NCBI RefSeq assembly: GCF_964022235.1
Contig: NZ_CAXHZL010000002.1
Span: 372,001 to 436,000, forward strand
DNA from: Limimaricola sp964022235
GTDB taxonomy: Bacteria > Pseudomonadota > Alphaproteobacteria > Rhodobacterales > Rhodobacteraceae
Direction of reading: 5' to 3'
Length of the DNA: 64,000 bases
Shown: positions 8,762 to 18,028 of the stretch, piece after piece
Position numbering within the stretch: position 1 is the first letter of the stretch
How the letters are laid out: each line of letters opens with the position of its first letter
Made by a program: the position numbers and the translations under genes
Notes under the pieces: generated by a model
Database searches by the model: none
What the model was told of the DNA's origin: nothing
What the model saw: the letters and a program-made list of their open reading frames with translations, nothing else

Positions 8762-8807
8762 ATGCGACAGCTCGAGGCGCGCATGCGCGGTGGGTCGAGT
8801 GTCGCAT
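8762..8807. repeat. large imperfect inverted repeat ahead of the ETF-QO gene
   Basis: The arms ATGCGACAGCTCGA (8762-8775) and TCGAGTGTCGCAT (8795-8807) are complementary apart from one bulged G. The loop contains a second perfect palindrome CGCGCATGCGCG (8778-8789). The structure sits 90-130 bases before the ETF-QO start, so it is either a DNA-binding site or a stable leader-RNA hairpin. Confidence 0.6.
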
Positions 8808-8895
8808 AAGCGCCATGGCGCCGGGTCGCAATTGTGCGTGCGCGGCGCATGCGATAGCCATTGGCCCGGAGCAGGAGAGCCAGCAGGGATCCGAC

Positions 8896-10566
8896 ATGAC
8901 CGACACCACGAGCCAGATTCAGGACAAGCCCGAGCGCGAGGCGATGGAATACGACGTGGTGATCGTCGGCGCGGGGCCCGCGGGCCTCTCGGCGGCGATC
9001 CGCCTCAAGCAGCTCGACCCCGAGATCTCGGTGGTGGTGCTGGAAAAGGGCTCCGAAGTCGGCGCCCATATCCTGTCGGGCGCGGTGCTCGACCCTTGCG
9101 GCCTCGATCGGCTGTTGCCCGACTGGCGCGAGATGGGCGCGCCGATCACCGTCCCGGTCAAGGACGACCGCTTCTACATGCTGGGCGAAAGCGGATCGGT
9201 GCGCATCCCCAACCTCGCGATGCCGCCGTTGATGAACAATCACGGCAACTTCATCGTCTCGATGGGCAACGTCTGCCGCTGGATGGCCGAACAGGCCGAA
9301 AGCCTCGGCGTCGAGGTGTTTCCGGGCATGGCCTGCTCGGAGATCGTCTGGGGCGAGGATGGCCGCGTCGCGGGCGTGGTCGCGGGCGAGTTCGGCCGCA
9401 ACGCCGACGGCACGCCGGGGCCGGGCTACGAGCCGGGCATGGAGCTCTTGGGCAAATACGTCTTCCTCGGCGAGGGCGTGCGCGGATCGCTGTCCAAGCA
9501 GGTGATCGAGCGCTTCGCGCTGGGCGAGGGCCGCGAGCCGCAGAAATACGGCCTCGGCATGAAGGAAATCTGGGAGATCGACCCCGCCAAGCACTCGGAG
9601 GGCCGCGTCGTCCATACCATGGGCTGGCCGCTCGAGAAGAACGCGGGTGGCGGGTCGTTCATCTACCACCTCGACAACAATCAGGTCTACGTCGGCTTCG
9701 TCGTGCATCTGGGCTACAAGAACCCCTACCTGCGCCCCTATCAGGAATTCCAGCGTTTCAAGCACCATCCGATGGTGGCCGAGCTGCTGAAGGGCGGCAA
9801 GCGCGTGGCTTATGGCGCGCGCGCGATCACCGAAGGCGGCTGGCAGTCGCTGCCGAAAACCGCCTTTCCGGGCGGCGCGCTCTTGGGCTGTTCGGCAGGC
9901 ATGGTCAACGTGCCGCGCATCAAGGGTAACCACAACGCCATGCTTTCGGGCATCCACGCCGCCGAGGCCGCCTATGAGGCCATGTCTTCGGGCCGCGCCG
10001 GCGACGTGCTGGAAAGCTACGATGTGGCGGTGCGCGACGGTGCGATCGGCAAGGATCTCAAGAAGGTGCGCAACGTAAAGCCGATCTGGTCGCGCTGGGG
10101 TCTCACCGCCTCGATGGCGCTCGGCGGCTTCGACATGTGGACCAACACGCTGGGCTTCTCGCTCTTGGGCACGATGGGTCACGGCAAATCCGACGCCGAG
10201 GCGACCGAGCCCGCGAAGGATCATACCGAGATCGTCTATCCCAAGCCCGACGGGGTGTTGAGCTTCGATCGGCTGACCAGCGTCAGCTTTTCGGGGACCA
10301 ACCACGAAGAAAGCCAGCCGTGTCATCTCAAGCTCAAGGACCCGAGCATCCCGATCGGTCACAATCTGCCGGTCTTTGCCGAGCCCGCGCAGCGCTATTG
10401 CCCCGCCGGGGTCTATGAGGTGGTCGAAAAGGACAATGGGCCGGAGTTCGTGATCAACTTCCAGAATTGCGTCCACTGCAAGACCTGCGACATCAAGGAC
10501 CCCTCTCAGAACATCGTCTGGACAGTGCCGCAGGGGGGTGACGGGCCGAATTACCCAAACATGTGA
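8896..10566 (+). CDS. electron transfer flavoprotein-ubiquinone oxidoreductase
   Basis: Passes electrons from reduced ETF (from fatty-acid and amino-acid dehydrogenases) to ubiquinone at the inner membrane. The 556-aa protein has an N-terminal FAD site (VVIVGAGPAGLSAA, GxGxxG at about 25-30) and a C-terminal [4Fe-4S] ferredoxin-like domain with Cys502, Cys525, Cys528 and Cys531 (YCPAGVY, then CVHCKTCDI). The ATG at 8896 follows GGAGAGCCAGCAGGG. Length fits the family. It is a single-gene unit preceded by a structured leader. Confidence 0.96.
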   Translation: MTDTTSQIQDKPEREAMEYDVVIVGAGPAGLSAAIRLKQLDPEISVVVLEKGSEVGAHILSGAVLDPCGLDRLLPDWREMGAPITVPVKDDRFYMLGESGSVRIPNLAMPPLMNNHGNFIVSMGNVCRWMAEQAESLGVEVFPGMACSEIVWGEDGRVAGVVAGEFGRNADGTPGPGYEPGMELLGKYVFLGEGVRGSLSKQVIERFALGEGREPQKYGLGMKEIWEIDPAKHSEGRVVHTMGWPLEKNAGGGSFIYHLDNNQVYVGFVVHLGYKNPYLRPYQEFQRFKHHPMVAELLKGGKRVAYGARAITEGGWQSLPKTAFPGGALLGCSAGMVNVPRIKGNHNAMLSGIHAAEAAYEAMSSGRAGDVLESYDVAVRDGAIGKDLKKVRNVKPIWSRWGLTASMALGGFDMWTNTLGFSLLGTMGHGKSDAEATEPAKDHTEIVYPKPDGVLSFDRLTSVSFSGTNHEESQPCHLKLKDPSIPIGHNLPVFAEPAQRYCPAGVYEVVEKDNGPEFVINFQNCVHCKTCDIKDPSQNIVWTVPQGGDGPNYPNM

Positions 10567-10568
10567 TC

Positions 10569-10628
10569 GCGGATATCCGCCGGTCCTAGGGAACCCACAT
10601 TGCGTGATCACGTTACGCTCACTAGCGT
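10569..10628. repeat. cluster of three short palindromes between ETF-QO and TPR genes
   Basis: The 101-base gap holds GCGGATATCCGC (10569-10580), CGTGATCACG (10603-10612), and ACGCT-CACT-AGCGT (10615-10628). The first begins two bases after the ETF-QO stop and may be part of a weak terminator, though no T tract follows. The latter two lie where a promoter for the TPR gene would be expected. Confidence 0.45.
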
Positions 10629-10667
10629 GCCCACCAATGTGATGACCGGAACGGCAGGAGCATACCG

Positions 10668-12374
10668 ATGGTGACTCGAAATCTGTGGGCCTTGGCCGTG
10701 ACGGCCGGGCTCCTCGCGGTCCATTTGAGCCCCGCTCCGGCGGCGGCACAGAGCACACAGACCGACGCAGGGCCCTATCTCGCCGCTCGCGCTGCCGCTT
10801 CGGCTCAGGATTACGAAGCCGCCGTCGACTGGTTCCAGACCGCTCTGGGCGCCGATCCGCGCAATCCGGACCTGCTTGAAGGTGCGATCGCGGGGCTGCT
10901 GGCCACCGGCGAGATCAACGAGGCACTGCCGCTGGCCGAGCGCTTGCACGACGTCGGCGCCCGCAGTCAGGTCGCCAATATGGTGCTGCAGATCGATGCG
11001 GCGCAGCGTGGCGACTGGGCAGCCATCTTCGAGCTTTTGGAAGCGGGACGCGGCGTCGGGCCGCTCGTTGACGGGCTGACCCGGGCTTGGGCCCGGCTTG
11101 GACAAGGCCGCATGGATCTCGCGCTTTCGGCCTTCGACGAGGTGATCGAGACCCCCGGCCTGCGCGGCTTTGGCCTCTATCACAAGGCGCTGGCTTTGGC
11201 TGTGGCAGGCGATTTTGCCGCCGCCGACGAGATCTTTGCAGCCGCACCGGGCAATGGCCTGCCGATCAGCCGATCGGTCACGACCGCCCATGTGCAGATC
11301 CTGCAGCAACTCGATCGGCAGGATGACGCGCTGGCGCTGCTCGACCGGGCAGAGCGCGGCGATCCCATCCTCAGGGCGCTGCGCACCCAGATCGCGGCAG
11401 GGCCTGTACCTGGATGGACCTTCGTCACCAGCGCCGTCGACGGTCTGGCCGATCTCTATGTCACCGTCGCGGGGGCTCTGGGCGACGAAGTGCCCGGCTC
11501 CTTCGCGCTGCTCTATGCCCGTGCCGCGCTCGTGCTCGATCCCGACCGGGTCGAGGGGCTGCTGATCACGGCCAGCCTCTCGGAGCGGGCAGGACGGCTC
11601 GATCTGGCGCAATCGGCCTATGCCCGCGTGCCCAAGGACGATCCCGCCTTTGTCTCAGCCGAGCTTGGCCGTGCCGAGGTGCTGCGCCGCTCGGGCGAGC
11701 CCGCCCGCGCGCTCGAGGTGCTCGAGCAGCTGTCACGCACGGCCCCCGAATTGCCGGGTGTGCAAATCGCGATCGGCGATCTGCACCGCGCCCAAGGCGA
11801 GGACGCCGCAGCCGAGACCGCCTATAGCGACGCCATCCGTCTCGCGGGAGAAGACGTTGCATGGTGGCTGTATTACATGCGCGGGATTGCGCGTCATGCG
11901 CGTGACAACTGGTCCGGAGCCAAGGCCGATTTCCGTGCCGCGATCGCAATCGATCCCGAACGCGCCGAGGTTCTCAATTTCCTTGGCTATTCGCTGGTCG
12001 AGCGGGGCGAGGCGCTCGATGAGGCGCTCGACATGATCGAACGGGCGGTACGTGCCCAGCCCGACAACGGCGCCATTGTTGACAGCCTCGGCTGGGCCCA
12101 GTTCAAGCTTGGCCAGTACAAGGACGCGGTGGGGCACCTCGAACGGGCCGCCGAGCTGGAGCCGGTGGACCCGATCGTCAATGATCACTTGGGCGACGGC
12201 TACTGGGCCGTGGGCCGTCTGACCGAGGCGCGGTTCCAATGGCAGCGGGCGCTGTCGTTCGAACCCACCCCCGAGGCGGCCGCGCGGATCCGTGAGAAAC
12301 TCGCAAAAGGGCTCGACGCGGTGATTGCCGCCGAGGGTGGCGCTCCGCTCCGGCAGGTGGCGCAGGGGCGCTGA
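10668..12374 (+). CDS. secreted TPR repeat protein
   Basis: A 568-aa protein with a cleavable signal peptide (hydrophobic core LWALAVTAGLLAV, likely cleavage after APAAA) and many tetratricopeptide repeats, clearest at the C-terminus (for example AEVLNFLGYSLVERGEALDEA and GAIVDSLGWAQFKLGQYKDA). Such proteins act as periplasmic or outer-membrane scaffolds. A GGAG ribosome site precedes the ATG. ispE starts two bases after the stop, so the two are probably cotranscribed, an order I recall from other Rhodobacteraceae. No enzymatic domain is visible. Confidence 0.85.
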   Translation: MVTRNLWALAVTAGLLAVHLSPAPAAAQSTQTDAGPYLAARAAASAQDYEAAVDWFQTALGADPRNPDLLEGAIAGLLATGEINEALPLAERLHDVGARSQVANMVLQIDAAQRGDWAAIFELLEAGRGVGPLVDGLTRAWARLGQGRMDLALSAFDEVIETPGLRGFGLYHKALALAVAGDFAAADEIFAAAPGNGLPISRSVTTAHVQILQQLDRQDDALALLDRAERGDPILRALRTQIAAGPVPGWTFVTSAVDGLADLYVTVAGALGDEVPGSFALLYARAALVLDPDRVEGLLITASLSERAGRLDLAQSAYARVPKDDPAFVSAELGRAEVLRRSGEPARALEVLEQLSRTAPELPGVQIAIGDLHRAQGEDAAAETAYSDAIRLAGEDVAWWLYYMRGIARHARDNWSGAKADFRAAIAIDPERAEVLNFLGYSLVERGEALDEALDMIERAVRAQPDNGAIVDSLGWAQFKLGQYKDAVGHLERAAELEPVDPIVNDHLGDGYWAVGRLTEARFQWQRALSFEPTPEAAARIREKLAKGLDAVIAAEGGAPLRQVAQGR

Positions 12375-12376
12375 TC

Positions 12377-13237
12377 ATGGCGCTCGACAAGGGGCTGGCC
12401 CCGGCTAAGATCAATCTGGCGCTGCATGTCACTGGCCTGCGCGCCGGGGGCTATCATCTGCTCGACAGCCTCGTGGCCTTTGCGGGCGTGGGAGATCAAC
12501 TCACCGCGCTCGCTGCCACCGATCTGACGCTCGAGGTGACCGGGCCTTTCTCCAAGGGCGTGCCTCTCGACGAGAGCAACACCGTGATGCGCGCGGCCCG
12601 GGCGCTTCAGGCGGCGCGTGGCGTTACACAGGGCGCGCGGATCAAGCTGACCAAAGCCCTGCCCCATGCCGCAGGGATCGGCAGCGGATCCTCCGATGCC
12701 GCCGCGGCGCTGCGGCTGCTCAGCCAGGTCTGGGGGGTCGAGAACTTCACCCCCGGCGACCTCGAAGTGTTGGAACTGGGCGCGGATGTGCCGGTCTGCC
12801 TGAACGCGCCCGCGCCAACCCGGATGAGCGGCATAGGCGAGATTCTGACCCCGGTGCCCCCCCTGCCCTCTTGCGGTCTGGTGCTGGTCAACCCCGGGGT
12901 GGAAGTGCCCACGGGCCAGGTCTTCGACAAGCTGGAGCGCTCCGATAATTCGGCCATGGCCGTTCTGCCGGACCGGCTCGATTACGAGGGTCTGCTGGAC
13001 TGGCTTGGCGCGCAGCGCAACGATCTGCAGGCCCCCGCCGAGGCGCTTGCCCCCGAGATCACCCGTGCGCTCAAGCGGCTGCGCACGATGCCCGGGGTCG
13101 ATCTCGCGGTGATGTCCGGCTCGGGGGCCACCTGCGTGGGCCTCACGCGCGACATGGGCCGCGCCCGTCAGGTCGCCCGCGCCATCCAGCTGTCGGAAAT
13201 GGGCTGGTGGGTCGCGCCCGCGCCGCTGCTCAGCTGA
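12377..13237 (+). CDS. ispE: 4-diphosphocytidyl-2-C-methyl-D-erythritol kinase
   Basis: GHMP-family kinase of the MEP isoprenoid pathway, phosphorylating CDP-methylerythritol. The 286-aa protein starts with APAKINLALHVTGLRAGGYH (the KINL...GYH substrate block), carries the ATP-binding GHMP motif PHAAGIGSGSSDAAAAL, and ends with the MSGSGATCVGL motif. It overlaps the convergent polyprenyl synthase gene by eight bases. Both belong to isoprenoid metabolism, though on opposite strands. Confidence 0.95.
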   Translation: MALDKGLAPAKINLALHVTGLRAGGYHLLDSLVAFAGVGDQLTALAATDLTLEVTGPFSKGVPLDESNTVMRAARALQAARGVTQGARIKLTKALPHAAGIGSGSSDAAAALRLLSQVWGVENFTPGDLEVLELGADVPVCLNAPAPTRMSGIGEILTPVPPLPSCGLVLVNPGVEVPTGQVFDKLERSDNSAMAVLPDRLDYEGLLDWLGAQRNDLQAPAEALAPEITRALKRLRTMPGVDLAVMSGSGATCVGLTRDMGRARQVARAIQLSEMGWWVAPAPLLS

Positions 13238-14228
13238 TCCGCTCGACCACGTAGCTCGCCAAGTCCTCGAGCATGTCGGCCAAGGGATGGCGCGGCAGCT
13301 CGCGCAGGCTCAGGCGCGCCCGCTCGGCCCAGTCGAGCGCGGTCTGGCGCGTGCTGGCCAAGGCACCGTGTCGCGCGAGAATCGCCTGCGCCCGCGCAAG
13401 ATCGCCCTCTTCGACCCGGCCCTTGCCGATGGTGCGGCTCCAGAAGGCGCGCTCCTCTGCATCGGCCTGCGCCAATGCCCGGATCACCGGCAGAGTCAGC
13501 TTGCCTTCGCGCAGATCATCGCCGAGCGCCTTGCCGATCGCCGCCGTGCCACCGTAGTCGAGCAGATCGTCGACGATCTGAAAGGCGATGCCGAGCGCGT
13601 CACCATAGGCACGCAGCGCCGCGACATGCGGCTCTGGCGCACCGGCGATGATGCCACCCACCTCGGTTGCCGCCGAGAACAGCGCCGCGGTCTTGCCGCG
13701 CACCACTCGCAGGTAGGTCTCTTCGGTGGTCTCGAGATTGCGCGCCGCCGTGAGCTGCAGCACCTCGCCCTCGGCGATGGTGGCCGAGGCGTTCGAGAGG
13801 ATGCCCAGCACCCGCAGCGAGCCGGTTTCGACCATTACCTGAAACGAGCGCGCAAAGAGGTAGTCGCCCACCAGCACGGAAGAGGTGTTGTCCCACAGAA
13901 GGTTCGCGGTGGGGCGGCCCCGCCGCTGCTTGCTGTCGTCGACGACGTCGTCATGCAGCAAGGTCGCGGTATGGATGAACTCCACCGTCGCGGCGAGGTG
14001 AATATGGTAAGGACCGTCGTAGCCGCACAGCCTTGCGGCGGCGAGCGTCAGCATCGGACGCAGCCGCTTGCCGCCCGCCTCGACCAGATGCGCCGTCACC
14101 TCCGGAATGCGCGGCGCGTGCTCGGAGGCCATGCGCTCGCGGATCATCGCATTGACCGCCTGCATATCGCCCGAAAGGGCCTGCGCGAGGCGGTCGTGCG
14201 GTTTGGCGGTGGGCGTGGCAAGATCCAT
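13230..14228 (-). CDS. polyprenyl diphosphate synthase (ubiquinone side chain)
   Basis: A 332-aa trans-prenyltransferase that elongates isoprenoid chains, probably for the ubiquinone tail (UQ-10 in this group). Both Asp-rich motifs are present: LLHDDVVDDSKQRRG and IVDDLLDYGG, plus GGKRLRP for substrate binding. I start it at the ATG at 14228, behind a GAGAAG ribosome site; an upstream TTG would add seven residues. It is divergent from the DUF2007 gene across 50 bases. Octaprenyl versus decaprenyl product is not decidable from sequence. Confidence 0.92.
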   Translation of the reverse strand: MDLATPTAKPHDRLAQALSGDMQAVNAMIRERMASEHAPRIPEVTAHLVEAGGKRLRPMLTLAAARLCGYDGPYHIHLAATVEFIHTATLLHDDVVDDSKQRRGRPTANLLWDNTSSVLVGDYLFARSFQVMVETGSLRVLGILSNASATIAEGEVLQLTAARNLETTEETYLRVVRGKTAALFSAATEVGGIIAGAPEPHVAALRAYGDALGIAFQIVDDLLDYGGTAAIGKALGDDLREGKLTLPVIRALAQADAEERAFWSRTIGKGRVEEGDLARAQAILARHGALASTRQTALDWAERARLSLRELPRHPLADMLEDLASYVVERIS

Positions 14229-14278
14229 GGGCGGCGGTCTTCTCGACAAGGGCGTCGAAACGCCCTAGCTGGTTGCGG

Positions 14279-14494
14279 ATGAAAGAGCTTTTGCGCAGCA
14301 ATGACCCGACGGTCTTCGCCTTTGCCACCGCCCTTCTGAACGGCGAGGGTATAGACTGCTTCGAGTGGGACGTAAACACGAGCATCCTCGAAGGATCGAT
14401 CGGTATCCTGCCTCGCCGCCTGATGGTGCGCGATGCGGATCATGCCGCCGCCGAACGTGCGATGCGCGACAATGACATCGATCTGGGCCGATGA
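14279..14494 (+). CDS. DUF2007 domain protein
   Basis: A 71-aa protein matching the DUF2007 (putative signal-transducing) pattern: an N-terminal LLRSNDPTVFAFATALLNGEGI, a central strand ending GILPRRLMVRD, and a C-terminal helix DHAAAERAM. The family resembles a small ferredoxin-like fold of unknown role. Its 3' end overlaps the methyltransferase gene by 23 bases in another frame, so the two are tightly coupled. Confidence 0.82.
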   Translation: MKELLRSNDPTVFAFATALLNGEGIDCFEWDVNTSILEGSIGILPRRLMVRDADHAAAERAMRDNDIDLGR

Positions 14495-15236
14495 AGACCT
14501 GACCCGCGACGCCTTTCTGGGCGGGCGGGTGGCACTCCTGCAGCCGCGACGTGGCTACCGGGCGGGCACCGACCCGGTGTTGCTCGCGGCGGCGGTGGAG
14601 GCCACGCCTGGCCAGAGCGTGCTCGAGCTTGGCTGCGGCGCCGGAGCGGCGATGCTGTGCCTTGCCGCACGGGTACCAGACCTCGATTTGTGCGGGGTCG
14701 AGATCCAGCCGGGCTACGCCGATCTGGCGCGGCGCAACGCCGAGAGAAACAAGGCACGGGTCGCGGTCCACACCGCCGACCTGCGCGCGCTCCCGCCCGA
14801 GATCAAGGCGCGCCGCTTCGACCACGTCATCGCCAACCCGCCATATTTCGATCGCGCCCATTCGCGCCCGGCCCCCGACCCCGCCAAGGAGACCGCCTTT
14901 GGCGCGCCGCTGTCGCTGGCGCTATGGATCGACGCCATGGCACGGCGCGTGGCCCCCTTGGGCAGATTGACGCTGATCCAGCGGGCCGATCGTCTGCCCG
15001 AGATCATCGCGGCGCTGCACGGGCGCATGGGAGGCCTCGCCGTGCGCCCACTTGTGTCGCGCGCGGGGCGGGACGCCGAAAGGGTGATCGTCACCGCGCG
15101 CCAGAGCGGCCGCGCCGCGTTTCGACTCGGGGCCCCCTTGGTGCTGCACGAGGGTGATCGGCACCTGTCGGATGCAGGCGATTTCACCCCCGAAGCCGAA
15201 GCAATTCTCCGTCATGGAGAAAAATTGCGCATCTAG
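14472..15236 (+). CDS. TrmN6-like tRNA (adenine-N6)-methyltransferase
   Basis: A 254-aa SAM-dependent methyltransferase. The SAM motif is VLELGCGAG (about 50-58), and NPPYF (122-126) is the catalytic motif of N6-adenine methyltransferases. With the GYRAGTDPVLLAAAV N-terminal block it resembles tRNA1(Val) A37 N6-methyltransferase. The target position is inferred from homology. The start ATG at 14472 lies inside the end of the DUF2007 gene. Confidence 0.87.
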   Translation: MTSIWADEDLTRDAFLGGRVALLQPRRGYRAGTDPVLLAAAVEATPGQSVLELGCGAGAAMLCLAARVPDLDLCGVEIQPGYADLARRNAERNKARVAVHTADLRALPPEIKARRFDHVIANPPYFDRAHSRPAPDPAKETAFGAPLSLALWIDAMARRVAPLGRLTLIQRADRLPEIIAALHGRMGGLAVRPLVSRAGRDAERVIVTARQSGRAAFRLGAPLVLHEGDRHLSDAGDFTPEAEAILRHGEKLRI

Positions 15237-15363
15237 CTCAACTTCTAGCGCAAGATTTCGCCGATCCTTTGCGAAAATGACGAATGCGTCGCATCTCGCA
15301 GGTGACAGAATTGTAAAACCGTGTTCGACTGAGGCTGTCGCAACCAGACACAGGAGACAGCCT

Positions 15364-15531
15364 ATGAGCCTGACATCGCATCTGGAAGAACTGCGCAGGA
15401 AACATCAGTCGCTCTCGCAGGAGGTGGAGATGGCGCAGAGGGCGCCCGCCACCAGCGACTTCGAAATCGCTCAGATGAAAAAGCGTAAGCTCATGCTGAA
15501 GGAAGAGATCACGCGGCTCAGCCCGCATTAG
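15364..15531 (+). CDS. YdcH family (DUF465) small protein
   Basis: A 55-aa, highly charged, all-helical protein (SLTSHLEELRRKHQSLSQEV...) of the YdcH/DUF465 family, very common in alphaproteobacteria and of unknown function. An AGGAGACAGCCT ribosome site precedes the ATG at 15364. The 127 bases upstream are AT-rich for this window and probably contain its own promoter. Confidence 0.88.
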   Translation: MSLTSHLEELRRKHQSLSQEVEMAQRAPATSDFEIAQMKKRKLMLKEEITRLSPH

Positions 15532-15540
15532 GAGGAACGG

Positions 15541-15591
15541 ATGCCGGGGCACGACCCCGGCTCTCCCCACCGGAGCGGCACGTACCTTTGA
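15541..15591 (+). CDS. possible 16-aa leader or micro-ORF
   Basis: A perfect AGGAGG Shine-Dalgarno overlaps the ydcH stop codon and sits five bases before an ATG opening a 16-codon frame (MPGHDPGSPHRSGTYL). A hairpin terminator follows 18 bases later. The ribosome site is unusually strong for a chance event, but the peptide has no recognisable feature. Confidence 0.35.
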   Translation: MPGHDPGSPHRSGTYL

Positions 15592-15609
15592 AACGCGCCC
15601 CCTCCGTCC

Positions 15610-15645
15610 AAGGCGCCTGCCGCATCCGCGTCGGGCGCCTTTTTC
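15610..15645 (+). terminator. rho-independent terminator after ydcH
   Basis: The stem AAGGCGCC (15610-15617) pairs with GGCGCCTT (15634-15641) and is followed by TTTT. It ends the DUF2007/methyltransferase/ydcH stretch. Confidence 0.82.
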
Positions 15646-15742
15646 CTGTCCGACCTATAGGATCGCACTGGCATCGGGCGCCCTGCTCGGCTTTGCTCGC
15701 GCCATCACGTCCCGACGCGGGGCGCGCAGCAGGAGCCGAACC

Positions 15743-16360
15743 ATGCCGGATATCGAACTCTACGGTCACCCGGATTCGGGCCATGCCTGCAAGGTGGCGC
15801 TGGCGCTCGGGCTGGCAGGCCTTGCCCATCGCACCTACCGCGTCGACATCTGGGCCGCGCCTGCAACGCGGCCGCCTGCATTTCTCGCGGCCAATCCGGC
15901 GGCCGAGGTACCGGTCCTGCTCATCGATGGCATCGCCCATGTGCAGTCGGGGGCGATCCTGCTCGAGATCGCGGGTCGATTTGCCTGTCTTGGCGGGGAG
16001 AGCGTGAGCGGGATGCGCCGCGCCCGCGAGTTGGTGATCTGGGAGGCGAACCGCATCGGCATGTGCCTGCCGCAACTCAAGGAAGCTCGCAGGCCCGGCG
16101 GCGATGACTTCGCGCCCGAGGTGCTGGACTGGTTGCGGATGCGCTTTGCGGCAGACGCCCGGCGCTTCGACATGCTTCTCGGCAGCGCCGCTTTCCTGCA
16201 CGGCAGCAAGCCGGGCGTGGGCGACTGCGCGGTCTGGGGCTATGCCCAATGGCTGGAGGAGGCCGGGGTCGCGCCGACTCCGCGCATGGGGGCTTGGATC
16301 GACCGGATGCGGGGGCTGGACGCCATGCGGGTACCGGAGGCGTTCTTTCCACCCCATTAG
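15743..16360 (+). CDS. glutathione S-transferase family protein
   Basis: A 205-aa protein with an N-terminal thioredoxin-like domain (IELYGHPDSGHACKVALAL, and AEVPVLLIDG with the cis-Pro preceding the gamma-glutamyl pocket, then QSGAILLEI) and a C-terminal all-helical domain containing FLHGSKPGVGDCAVWGY, the GST N-capping region. The Ser or Cys near residues 12-16 may serve as catalytic residue. It is monocistronic and followed by a strong hairpin. The substrate is unknown. Confidence 0.82.
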   Translation: MPDIELYGHPDSGHACKVALALGLAGLAHRTYRVDIWAAPATRPPAFLAANPAAEVPVLLIDGIAHVQSGAILLEIAGRFACLGGESVSGMRRARELVIWEANRIGMCLPQLKEARRPGGDDFAPEVLDWLRMRFAADARRFDMLLGSAAFLHGSKPGVGDCAVWGYAQWLEEAGVAPTPRMGAWIDRMRGLDAMRVPEAFFPPH

Positions 16361-16386
16361 GTGCCCCTGCCCGCCGGGCTCGGGCC

Positions 16387-16410
16387 GGGCAGACGGCGAA
16401 CCGTCTGCCC
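16387..16410. terminator. hairpin between convergent GST and phaB genes
   Basis: A perfect 10-bp stem GGGCAGACGG/CCGTCTGCCC with a CGAA tetraloop lies between the ends of two convergent genes. No long T tract is present on either side. Confidence 0.72.
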
Positions 16411-16417
16411 CTATGGG

Positions 16418-17143
<726 letters not shown>

Positions 17144-17199
17144 CTCTGCTCTCCCTCGCATGCGATTGGTCTGTTCCGACAGTCTCGCATCACGCAGGG

Positions 17200-18027
17200 T
17201 CAAACAAGCCCAACCTCGTCGCAAAAGGTCTCGGCGTCGCGCGCGCCCTGCTCCCAGGTGCGGCACAGCTTGTCTGGATCGGTAAAATCGATCTTGTCGG
17301 CGGGGGTCTCGTCCGACGGCATCACATAACGCCGCCCCGAGACCCGCGGCAACTTGCGGTAGCGCCGGGTGAGCAGCACCAGCGTCTCGCCCTCGTCGGG
17401 CTCGGGCATCGGCGCCTGATCGGCCATGCCGCCATCGACGACCGGTCGCCCGTCCCAGTCGGGCGGCTCGAACACCGGGGGAATCACCGCCGCGGCGCAA
17501 ACCAGATCGACAAGCCGTCCGTCGCTCGCGGCTGCGTTCGCATCCACGAGGCTGACCTCGAGACCCAGCTTTTCGGCCCATGAAAAATGCGGTGAGTTGA
17601 TCAGATGCAGCTCGGCCTCATAGGCCAAGGTCGCCGCCACGCCGCTTATCTTCGGCAGACCGCCCGCGGGCGGGTGCGCGATCAGGATCTGCGTTCGCGG
17701 GCCTTGGGCGACCGTCCGCGCCGCCGCGTCGTCGAGCACCTTGCTCACGACCTTGCAGTAGATCCGCTGATGCGGACTGATGTCGCCCGCCTCGCGGTCG
17801 AACAGGTTGCTCTGCTGTTCTTCGAAGGCCTCGCACATCGCGTCGAGCAGTTTGCGTTCGCGGTCCGCCACATAGGCCGCCGCCGACAGCGCACCACCCG
17901 AGACGCCAGCGATGCGCTCGGGCGCGATCCGGGCGCGCTGGCCGAGCACTTCCATGAAGCCGCCCTGCCAGAAACAGCGCAGACCGCCCCCCGAAAACAC
18001 GAGTTGCCGAGGAGCGGTCCAGGTCAC
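17200..18027 (-). CDS. patatin-like phospholipase family protein
   Basis: A 275-aa serine acylhydrolase. It has the oxyanion block SGGGLRCFW (13-17), nucleophile elbow GVSGG (Ser43) and the catalytic Asp in VVDGG (Asp198), the Ser-Asp dyad of patatins. The GTG at 18027 begins one base after the phaA stop. The position between phaA and phaB suggests a role around the PHB granule surface or lipids, or depolymerisation; this is inference only. Confidence 0.87.
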   Translation of the reverse strand: MTWTAPRQLVFSGGGLRCFWQGGFMEVLGQRARIAPERIAGVSGGALSAAAYVADRERKLLDAMCEAFEEQQSNLFDREAGDISPHQRIYCKVVSKVLDDAAARTVAQGPRTQILIAHPPAGGLPKISGVAATLAYEAELHLINSPHFSWAEKLGLEVSLVDANAAASDGRLVDLVCAAAVIPPVFEPPDWDGRPVVDGGMADQAPMPEPDEGETLVLLTRRYRKLPRVSGRRYVMPSDETPADKIDFTDPDKLCRTWEQGARDAETFCDEVGLV

Positions 18028-18028
18028 G

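Noticed and set aside
8647..10758. 703-aa minus-strand frame opposite the ETF-QO gene
   Set aside because: Composition is Arg/His-rich and the opposite strand has an intact, motif-complete ETF-QO.
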